Shown: positions 7,025 to 11,996 of the stretch, piece by piece
How the letters are laid out: the number at the start of each line of letters is the position of its first letter
How positions within the stretch are numbered: the stretch's first letter is position 1
Assembly (NCBI GenBank): GCA_039679855.1
Contig: JBDKUE010000255.1
Coordinates: forward strand, 1-11,996
Direction: 5' to 3'
From: UBA5314 sp039679855
GTDB taxonomy: Bacteria > Bacillota > Syntrophomonadia > Syntrophomonadales > Syntrophomonadaceae
Length of the DNA: 11,996 bases
Made by a program: the position numbers and the translations under genes
The notes under the pieces: generated by a model
The model's database searches: none
What the model was told of the DNA's origin: nothing
Seen by the model: only the letters and a program-made list of their open reading frames with translations

Positions 7025-7849
7025 TTAGTAAATTTCTATGGTATCAAAATCCATATCTAGCAGGTTGACCAGCATTATTCGATTGCGCAGCAGTTCACCC
7101 CGGCCCAGTAGTATCTTGACTACTTCGGACACTTGTAAGCTGGCTACCAGGGCCGGGGTAAAAACCGGGGTGGATATGCCTTTTTGCTCAGCGCTGGAGA
7201 CTTTTGAATAGATTTTTTCTATTACTGTTTCTCCGGGGAACTGGGTGGTAAGCTGGCCTATCCAGCCTTCCACTGCCCCGTGAACCAGGGGTATTTGCAG
7301 CTCACGGCATAAGGCAGCCAGTTGCAGTCGATCCGGGATGTTGTCCAGGGCATCGACCACCACCTGATATCCCGCCAGAATGGTCAGCCCCTGATCCCGG
7401 TCAAACTTTATGGTCATTCCCTTAAAGTTCACTGCCGGGTTTATGGCTGCCACTCTTTTTGACGCTGTCTCAACTTTGTTCTGACCGATTAAGTGAAGGT
7501 CGGACAGCAGCTGCCGGTTCAGATTGTGCTCCTCAAAGCTGTCATAATCCCATACCAGTATATTCCCAACTCCCAGGCGGGCCAATTGTTCCAGCACATT
7601 CCCGCCCAAACCTCCACAACCGATAATCGCAACTTTGGCCTTCATCAGAACCTGTTGTTCGGCGGCCGTAATAGTTCCGATGTTGCGCTGGTAGCGCAAG
7701 GGTACAATTCCCTGTTCCATGGCCAGCTTTTCCAGGTTCGCCGGGGGGATGCCGGTTTTTGCCGCCAGGTCCCGGACTTCTTCATACGAGACCCGTCCCG
7801 AATCGCTGCAATCCGCAAGTAAACGAATGATTTCATTATTCCTATCCAT
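7025..7849 (-). CDS. ThiF/MoeB/HesA-family E1-like adenylyltransferase
   Basis: This 274-residue E1-like protein would activate the C-terminal Gly-Gly of the adjacent MoaD-like protein by adenylation. After an N-terminal helical extension of about 50 residues comes the RYQRNIG entry motif of the fold. Then follow the nucleotide loop GCGGLGG (77-83), D101, HNLNRQ (108-113), K125 and D-A-L-D-N (166-170). The two CxxC zinc pairs of MoeB/ThiF are absent, and so is the usual C-terminal-half catalytic Cys: no Cys occurs after C181. The start is uncertain. I favour ATG at 7849, but an in-frame GTG at 7855 has an AGGCGG at better spacing and would add two residues. The gene follows the moaD stop by only a few bases, so translation is probably coupled. 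A role in tungsten-pterin sulfuration for the AOR is inferred from the operon. A different protein-modification role is possible. Confidence 0.88.
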   Translation of the reverse strand: MDRNNEIIRLLADCSDSGRVSYEEVRDLAAKTGIPPANLEKLAMEQGIVPLRYQRNIGTITAAEQQVLMKAKVAIIGCGGLGGNVLEQLARLGVGNILVWDYDSFEEHNLNRQLLSDLHLIGQNKVETASKRVAAINPAVNFKGMTIKFDRDQGLTILAGYQVVVDALDNIPDRLQLAALCRELQIPLVHGAVEGWIGQLTTQFPGETVIEKIYSKVSSAEQKGISTPVFTPALVASLQVSEVVKILLGRGELLRNRIMLVNLLDMDFDTIEIY

Positions 7850-7856
7850 TTTCACA

Positions 7857-8087
7857 TCACCCGCCTGCCACAGGGGGAAAGATGGCTAAAACATCCCCAT
7901 CTTTCAATATACTGTCCAGCTGGGCATGCCTGCCATTTACAAATAAGATCCCGATATTCCGATCATTGGCGGTGATGGAAAGGGCGTCTAAAACCTGCAT
8001 AACCCTGGTATCATCAGGAAATTCAAGGATATTGGCTTTGAAACGCCCTTTCCGCAGGAAAGCAAACAGCTTTACCGTTACCTTCAT
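7857..8087 (-). CDS. moaD: MoaD/ThiS-like sulfur-carrier protein
   Basis: This 76-residue ubiquitin-fold protein ends in FPPVAGG, with the exposed Gly-Gly expected of a MoaD sulfur carrier. The opening KVTVKLFAFLRKG and the NGR...L.DGD.LAIFPP segment are typical of MoaD. The ATG at 8087 is preceded by GGAGG at 8096-8100 with eight bases between. In the MoaD system the C-terminus is adenylated by an E1-like enzyme, thiocarboxylated, and used by MoaE to build the pterin dithiolene. The E1-like gene is immediately downstream. No MoaE is in the window, so a general MoaE elsewhere would be needed. The position after the AOR redox genes suggests a dedicated copy for the tungstopterin enzyme. Confidence 0.9.
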   Translation of the reverse strand: MKVTVKLFAFLRKGRFKANILEFPDDTRVMQVLDALSITANDRNIGILFVNGRHAQLDSILKDGDVLAIFPPVAGG

Positions 8088-8101
8088 CGCTCTAACCTCC
8101 G

Positions 8102-8138
8102 TACCGCTAGCGCACCGGGGCTATCCGGCTAGTTGGTA
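8102..8138 (-). other. Imperfect hairpin between the HoxU-like gene and moaD
   Basis: Outer arms TACC (8102-8105) and GGTA (8135-8138), plus inner arms CTAGC (8107-8111) and GCTAG (8128-8132), can pair. The loop contains a further CCGG/CCGG. The structure overlaps the last codons of the HoxU-like gene and ends just upstream of the moaD ribosome-binding site. It has no T-run, so it does not look like a terminator. It could be an mRNA-processing or translational-control element, or chance. Confidence 0.3.
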
Positions 8139-8872
8139 TTAAACCGCTTGATCTTCATGGCTGCATCCCGTTTTCTACAGTCTTCGCAGAGCTTTTCCGG
8201 GTAGTCGAACTCCCGGTGTTTATCGGCCAGGTAGTCTATTTCCTCTTTAGTTGCATAGTATTTGCCGCAGTGACAACAAGCCTGGAGTTCAAAGCTTTTG
8301 TGCCAGATTACTCTACGGTTTCCTTCCTCCACCATTTCAATCGCTCCGGTGGGGCAGACCCGGGCGCAGGTGCCACAGCCGATGCAGGTCGCTGCCGCCT
8401 GGTCATAGGGAGCAGCCACCCTTTTCTCGGTGCCCCTCAGGATGAGGGATATGGCATTGGCCCCGACTTCTTCGCAGGCTTTGACACAGAGGTTGCACAG
8501 GATACAGCGTTCTTCCGGGTTTTCGGTGAGCGAGTTTTCACCGCACCCATACTCGTGGTAAAGCTTCTCCAATACAGGACTTCCCGAAGCCCGTTTGTAC
8601 AGCAGCATGATGATATTGCGCCTGATTTTATCAATCACCGGGCTTTTAGTCTTGACCTCAATTGCATCCTTCACCGGATAGGTGCAGGCCGCCACCAGGT
8701 TTTGCCGGCCGCCCTGGTCCACCTCTACCATGCACAGGCGGCAGCGCCCCTCGCCCTTTAAAGCGTCATGATAACAGAGGGTGGGAATATTGATTCCGGC
8801 TCTTTTGGCTGCGTCCAACAACGATTCCCCGTAAACTGCTTCGATCGCTTGCCCGTCCACTACTATTTTCAT
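8129..8872 (-). CDS. HoxU/NuoG N-terminus-like iron-sulfur subunit
   Basis: This 247-residue electron-transfer subunit corresponds to the N-terminal part of NuoG and to the diaphorase subunit HoxU. A plant-type [2Fe-2S] domain has C33, C44, C47 and C63. A two-[4Fe-4S] ferredoxin domain has C123-C126-C129-C133 and C163-C166-C169-C173 (CILCNLCVKAC and CIGCGTCARVC). The His-Cys3 cluster motif that usually lies between these domains is missing: residues 88-115 contain only one Cys. The C-terminus has a four-Cys knuckle (C199, C202, C229, C232) that could bind zinc or an Fe-S cluster. There is no molybdopterin or H-cluster domain. The ATG at 8872 has AGGAGG at 8881-8886, eight bases upstream, overlapping the nuoF-like stop. 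The subunit probably passes electrons between the FMN site of the NuoF-like partner and the AOR. Confidence 0.88.
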   Translation of the reverse strand: MKIVVDGQAIEAVYGESLLDAAKRAGINIPTLCYHDALKGEGRCRLCMVEVDQGGRQNLVAACTYPVKDAIEVKTKSPVIDKIRRNIIMLLYKRASGSPVLEKLYHEYGCGENSLTENPEERCILCNLCVKACEEVGANAISLILRGTEKRVAAPYDQAAATCIGCGTCARVCPTGAIEMVEEGNRRVIWHKSFELQACCHCGKYYATKEEIDYLADKHREFDYPEKLCEDCRKRDAAMKIKRFNTN

Positions 8873-8884
8873 ATTCCCACCCTC

Positions 8885-10690
8885 CTACTTGACCAGTACG
8901 GCCTGGAAATTACAACGGTTGAAACAATCGCCGCAGCGAATGCACAGTTCCTGGTTGATGACATGGGGCTCCTTTTTTTGGCCGCTTATGGCATTTGCCG
9001 GGCAGTTCTTTTCACATAAACCGCAGCCATTGCATTTCTGGGGGTCCACATAAAACTCGGTGAGGCTTCGGCAGACTCCGGCCGTGCAGCGGTGTTCCTT
9101 GATGTGGCTTTCATATTCTTCCCGGAAATACCTTAGGGTAGACAGCACCGGATTGGGAGCGGTCTTGCCCAGGGCGCACGAGGAAGCTGCCTGCAGGGTT
9201 TCTCCCAGGTCTTCCAGCAGCGCCAGATCGCCTGCTTCTCCCCGGCCTTCACAGATCCGGGTCAGAATCTCCAGCATGCGCCCAATTCCTTCCCGGCAGG
9301 GGACGCATTTGCCGCAGGATTCCCCGGCTAGAAAATTGAGATAGTAACGGGCCACCTCCACCATGCAGGTGTGGTCGTCCATAACGATAAGCCCTCCAGA
9401 GCCCATCATTGACCCGGCGGCAGCCAGCGAATCGAAATCCACCTTCAGATCCAGCAGTTCGGCGGGAATACAGCCACCGGACGGCCCCCCGGTCTGCACT
9501 GCTTTGAAATCGCGCCCTTTTAGAATCCCTCCGCCGATATCATAGATTATTTCCCGCAGGGTGGTCCCCATGGGAACCTCCACCAGCCCGGTGTTGACCA
9601 CCTTGCCCACCAGGGAAAATACCTTGGTGCCTTTGCTTTTATCGGTCCCAATGGAGGCAAACTGGCCGGCTCCGTCCAGGATAATAACCGGGATGTTGGC
9701 CCAGGTTTCCACATTGTTGATCACCGTCGGCTTTCCCCACAGGCCTTTTTCGGTTGGAAACACGTACTTGTCACGCGGTTCTCCCACGTTGCCTTCTATT
9801 GAAGTAATAAGGGCCGTTTCTTCACCACAGACAAAGGCTCCGCCTCCGCGGACGATCTCGATATCAAAAGCCCAGCCCCGATCCAGGATATCCTGGCCCA
9901 GGTAGCCATTGGCCCTGGCATCCCGGAGGGCCAGGGTAAGATTGGTGATGGCCAGACCGTATTCATCGCGCACATAGATAAAGCCCTTGTGGGCGCCAAT
10001 TGCCAGTGAGGCAATGCTCATGCCCTCGATGACCGTGTGCGGATCGCCTTCCATGATACTTCGATCCATAAAAGCCCCCGGGTCCCCTTCGTCGCCATTG
10101 CAGACCACGTATTTGTCCGGTCCCGCCTGGTTGGCGCAGCTCTGCCACTTGAGGCCGGTGGGGAATCCGGCCCCCCCGCGCCCACGCAGACCTGAGCGTT
10201 TGATTTCATCCAGGATGTCCTGGGGCGACATGGCAAAAGCCTTGCGCAAGGCCTGATAGCCTCCACATTCAAGATAATCGTTCAGGGAGGCTGGGTCTAC
10301 TTCGCCGATATGGCGCAGGGCAATCTTATGCTGCTTCTGGTAAAAATTGATCTCATGATGGGATCTGGCCTGCTTTTTGGTAGCCGGATCGCGATAGAGC
10401 AGCTTTTTTACCAGTTCTCCGTTTATAATGGTCTTTTCTATAATTTCTTCAACATGCTCGGGCCTAACATGACAATAGGTGATATCGTCAGGCACGATTT
10501 TCACCAGGGGGCCCTGTTCACACCAGCCGTTGCATCCGGTGGCTTTGGTATAAGCCTCCACCTGCACCCCTGAATCCGGAGCCAGTTGACTGCAGAAAGC
10601 GTGAAAAACATCCATACTTCCGCTGGCCTGGCAGCCGGTTCCGCAGCAGACCAGTATTTTTTTGGCGTTCCGATTATTGGTAATCTTCAT
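8885..10690 (-). CDS. nuoF: NuoF/HymB-like NAD(H)- and FMN-binding subunit with extra ferredoxin domains
   Basis: This 601-residue subunit should exchange hydride with NAD(H) at an FMN and feed a chain of Fe-S clusters. It has an N-terminal thioredoxin-like [2Fe-2S] domain (C15/C16, C20, C53, C57) and the Gly-rich FMN/NADH site (GLRGRGGAGFPTG, 167-179, with CNGDEGDPGAF). The N3-type [4Fe-4S] cluster uses SCGKCVPCREG (C459, C462, C465) plus C505. A C-terminal two-[4Fe-4S] ferredoxin domain has C553-C556-C559-C563 and C583-C586-C589-C593. Both extra domains are absent from respiratory NuoF but usual in HymB/HydB-type subunits of multimeric hydrogenases and related bifurcating enzymes. Three starts are stacked (GTG 10696, ATG 10693, ATG 10690). 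The last is seven bases from AAGGAGG and is preferred. It almost touches the nuoE-like stop, so coupling is likely. Confidence 0.93.
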   Translation of the reverse strand: MKITNNRNAKKILVCCGTGCQASGSMDVFHAFCSQLAPDSGVQVEAYTKATGCNGWCEQGPLVKIVPDDITYCHVRPEHVEEIIEKTIINGELVKKLLYRDPATKKQARSHHEINFYQKQHKIALRHIGEVDPASLNDYLECGGYQALRKAFAMSPQDILDEIKRSGLRGRGGAGFPTGLKWQSCANQAGPDKYVVCNGDEGDPGAFMDRSIMEGDPHTVIEGMSIASLAIGAHKGFIYVRDEYGLAITNLTLALRDARANGYLGQDILDRGWAFDIEIVRGGGAFVCGEETALITSIEGNVGEPRDKYVFPTEKGLWGKPTVINNVETWANIPVIILDGAGQFASIGTDKSKGTKVFSLVGKVVNTGLVEVPMGTTLREIIYDIGGGILKGRDFKAVQTGGPSGGCIPAELLDLKVDFDSLAAAGSMMGSGGLIVMDDHTCMVEVARYYLNFLAGESCGKCVPCREGIGRMLEILTRICEGRGEAGDLALLEDLGETLQAASSCALGKTAPNPVLSTLRYFREEYESHIKEHRCTAGVCRSLTEFYVDPQKCNGCGLCEKNCPANAISGQKKEPHVINQELCIRCGDCFNRCNFQAVLVK

Positions 10691-10692
10691 CA

Positions 10693-11169
10693 TCACGCCT
10701 CCTTAAGAGCGTTAATAATATCCAAAATTCCCGACGAAGAAACCTTGGAATAAACTTTTTCGTTTATTACCATTACCGGGGCAATGGCACAGGCCCCGAT
10801 GCAGTTGACGGTTTCTATTGAGAACAGCCCGTCTTCAGTGGTTTCTCCCGGTTTTATCCCCAGCGTGTTATATACTTGATCGATAAGAACCGCCGAGCTT
10901 TTAATGTGACAGGCGGTGCCGTCGCACACTTTCATATGGTATTTACCACGGGGCACCAGGCTGAAAGCCTTGTAAAAGGTGGCCATGGCGTAGACCCGGG
11001 CGAAAGGCGTCTCGGCATGATCGGCTATTTGTTCCAGTCCTTCCCGGGGTAGGTAGTTGCACTTCTTCTGCAGATCCTGCATCATGGCCAGTATATAGCG
11101 CTTTTCACCCGGGTAAGCCTGGATGGTTGTATCTATTTCCGCCTGATAGCGGCTTGCTTCCCCAGCCAT
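10693..11169 (-). CDS. nuoE: NuoE/HymA-like [2Fe-2S] subunit
   Basis: This 158-residue thioredoxin-fold subunit partners NuoF/HymB. The [2Fe-2S] ligands are C82 and C87 (VCDGTAC) and C123 and C127 (NCIGAC), with the family's CX4C and CX3C spacing. The N-terminal helical part includes CNYLPREGLEQIA and the ATFYKAFSL motif usual in NuoE. An upstream in-frame ATG at 11202 would add eleven residues. It lies inside a perfect stem and has no ribosome-binding site, whereas AGGAGG at 11180-11185 is ten bases from the ATG at 11169, so the shorter form is preferred. The stop codon sits beside the nuoF-like start. The gene is separated from the upstream AOR gene by a hairpin-containing gap. Confidence 0.93.
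   Translation of the reverse strand: MAGEASRYQAEIDTTIQAYPGEKRYILAMMQDLQKKCNYLPREGLEQIADHAETPFARVYAMATFYKAFSLVPRGKYHMKVCDGTACHIKSSAVLIDQVYNTLGIKPGETTEDGLFSIETVNCIGACAIAPVMVINEKVYSKVSSSGILDIINALKEA
10698..10704 (-). promoter_or_regulatory. Ribosome-binding site of the nuoF-like gene
   Basis: AAGGAGG lies inside the last codons of the nuoE-like gene. Three in-frame starts follow it (GTG, ATG, ATG) at spacings of one, four and seven bases, and only the last has normal spacing. The arrangement suggests translational coupling of the two subunits. Confidence 0.7.
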
Positions 11170-11179
11170 ATCCACAATG

Positions 11180-11185
11180 CCTCCT
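11180..11185 (-). promoter_or_regulatory. Ribosome-binding site deciding the nuoE-like start
   Basis: AGGAGG on the minus strand is ten bases before the ATG at 11169. It lies downstream of the alternative ATG at 11202, which excludes that longer start. A GTG (11175-11173) only four bases from the site is too close. Confidence 0.7.
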
Positions 11186-11189
11186 ATTG

Positions 11190-11225
11190 GGCCGGATGCC
11201 ATAATTTTAGAAACGGCATCCGGCC
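11190..11225. other. Perfect 11-bp inverted repeat between AOR and nuoE-like genes
   Basis: GGCCGGATGCC (11190-11200) and GGCATCCGGCC (11215-11225) are exact reverse complements around a 14-base AT-rich loop. Read on the + strand, the stem is followed at once by TTTTATTTATT, the form of a Rho-independent terminator. Read in the operon direction, the stem is preceded by an A-rich run and followed by CAATAGGAGG, with no U-tract. In the sense direction it is therefore more like a stabilising or processing stem placed directly ahead of the nuoE ribosome-binding site. Confidence 0.7.
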
Positions 11226-11241
11226 TTTTATTTATTAAATT

Positions 11242-11996
11242 TTAGGACAAGCCCAGTTCCTCTTTTTTGGCCGGAGTGGGAACTCCTTCTTCATCCCAGC
11301 CCCTCATTTGATAGTATTCGGGAAGCATCTTATCCAGCTGATTGACCCGGCCCTGTTGGGGTCCGCCTTTTACGGGTTCCTCCAGGAGTCTCCTGGGCAG
11401 GCGGTCGTCATTGCGGGTAAAACCTGCGGCCAGGTTAAAGAGCTTTTCCAGATTCCAGATGCGTTCACCAGCCCGCAGGAACTCATCATCACTCATATTC
11501 ACACCGGTGGCTTCTCTAATTTGAGCGGCAATCTCAGGCAGACCAATGGCAAAAGTGGTAAACAGACAGATGCCGGATGAGTCTACCAGTGCGGTCAGGT
11601 CCTGGAAAAGCTTTAATAGAGCAGCTTTCCCTTCGGTAACCGATGGATCGGACGCAACCGGAATACTCAGGATCTCCGGAGAAGTCATATACCCCCTTAC
11701 GTGACAGCCGCCCCGGTTGGATGTGGCATAGTTAAGCCCGATACCCTGCTGGCCGCGGGGATCGTAGGCTGGCATCTCCTGCTTTTTAACGGTCATGGAG
11801 TACTCCGGATGCCCGTATTTTTCAGCCAGGCGATATGAGCCCTCAGCCAGCTGCGCGCCAAAGCCCTGACGGTAGGCAGTCTTGGTGACCATCTCCACCA
11901 GCATATCCGGATCTCCCCAGGATAAAGGCATCTCTACATCCTCAGGGGGGATGAGGTTCTTCTGATACATCTCCACGGCGCAGCTCAAGGTGGAAC
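11242..11996 (-). CDS. aor: Tungsten/molybdenum aldehyde:ferredoxin oxidoreductase, C-terminal part
   Basis: The frame is open to the right edge, so only the last 251 or so residues are present and the start lies outside the window. A TTG at 11988 is internal: the frame continues as S-T before it, and S-T-L-S-C-A-V-E-M-Y is family-like sequence. Recognisable AOR-family blocks are YDPRGQQGIGLNYATSNRGGCH, the pterin-binding DxxGLC-type motif as DSSGIC (its Cys is the expected fourth [4Fe-4S] ligand), FNLAAGFTRNDDRLPRR, and the ending LPEYYQMRGWDEEGVPTPAKKEELGL. The other three cluster cysteines lie upstream and cannot be checked. AOR enzymes oxidise aldehydes, or reduce activated acids in reverse, at a bis-pterin tungsten site. 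The downstream NuoE/NuoF/HoxU-like genes suggest the partner is NAD(H) as well as, or instead of, free ferredoxin. The substrate cannot be told from sequence. Confidence 0.93.
   Translation of the reverse strand, partial: STLSCAVEMYQKNLIPPEDVEMPLSWGDPDMLVEMVTKTAYRQGFGAQLAEGSYRLAEKYGHPEYSMTVKKQEMPAYDPRGQQGIGLNYATSNRGGCHVRGYMTSPEILSIPVASDPSVTEGKAALLKLFQDLTALVDSSGICLFTTFAIGLPEIAAQIREATGVNMSDDEFLRAGERIWNLEKLFNLAAGFTRNDDRLPRRLLEEPVKGGPQQGRVNQLDKMLPEYYQMRGWDEEGVPTPAKKEELGLS

Noticed and set aside
7197..7236. Shared peptide: EKIYSKVSS in the ThiF-like protein and EKVYSKVSS in the NuoE-like protein
   Set aside because: The match is about nine residues in unrelated folds, with different codons. Chance is the simpler explanation.
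8216..8761. 181-codon open frame on the plus strand opposite the HoxU-like gene
   Set aside because: It is antisense to a gene with correctly spaced cluster cysteines, and its translation has no family features.
11169..11202. Longer NuoE-like protein starting at the ATG in the stem
   Set aside because: The AGGAGG lies after that ATG and points to the start at 11169, and the extra residues are simply the translated stem and ribosome-binding site.

Overview
The window looks like chromosomal DNA from an anaerobic, low-to-moderate-GC Gram-positive bacterium, most like a syntrophic or fermentative clostridium of the Peptococcaceae type. The reasons are strong AGGAGG ribosome-binding sites, frequent GTG/TTG start candidates, an S-layer-homology (SLH) cell-wall anchor, and a tungsten/molybdenum aldehyde:ferredoxin oxidoreductase (AOR) linked to NADH-dehydrogenase-like subunits. 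No species can be named from this sequence alone. I see no tRNA, rRNA, CRISPR array, insertion sequence or attachment site.

Left half, + strand (1-7007): a surface-protein locus framed by two response regulators. A 5'-truncated response regulator (1-1100) carries a receiver domain, a winged helix and a BTAD helical-repeat domain. A 279-base gap (1101-1379) follows, holding a probable terminator and a sigma-A-like promoter. Next is a 1730-residue secreted protein (1380-6572). Its order is signal peptide, FN3-like region, BspA-type leucine-rich repeats, a Listeria-Bacteroides-type repeat, an acidic Ca-loop-like motif, eleven exact 21-residue leucine-rich repeats, a YVTN-type beta-propeller, a poly-Gly linker and three SLH domains. 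Three copies of one ~113-residue domain stand between these modules. A free-standing receiver-only regulator (6642-7007) follows on the same strand.

Right half, - strand (11996 to 7025): a tightly packed operon in the order AOR (its start lies beyond the right edge), NuoE-like, NuoF/HymB-like, HoxU/NuoG-N-terminus-like, MoaD-like, and ThiF/MoeB/HesA-like. The redox genes together provide a tungstopterin active site, an FMN/NAD(H) site and a long chain of Fe-S clusters. The last two genes are those expected for sulfur transfer into the pterin dithiolene. The likely product is an NAD-linked, possibly electron-bifurcating or confurcating, aldehyde/carboxylate oxidoreductase with its own cofactor-maturation pair. 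The two halves converge with only 17 bases between stop codons.

The points most worth a second look are the AOR-NuoEF-HoxU-MoaD-ThiF operon and its unusual zinc-less E1-like protein, the thrice-used spacer domain in the surface protein, and a perfect 11-bp stem between AOR and nuoE that is oriented like a terminator for the opposite strand.
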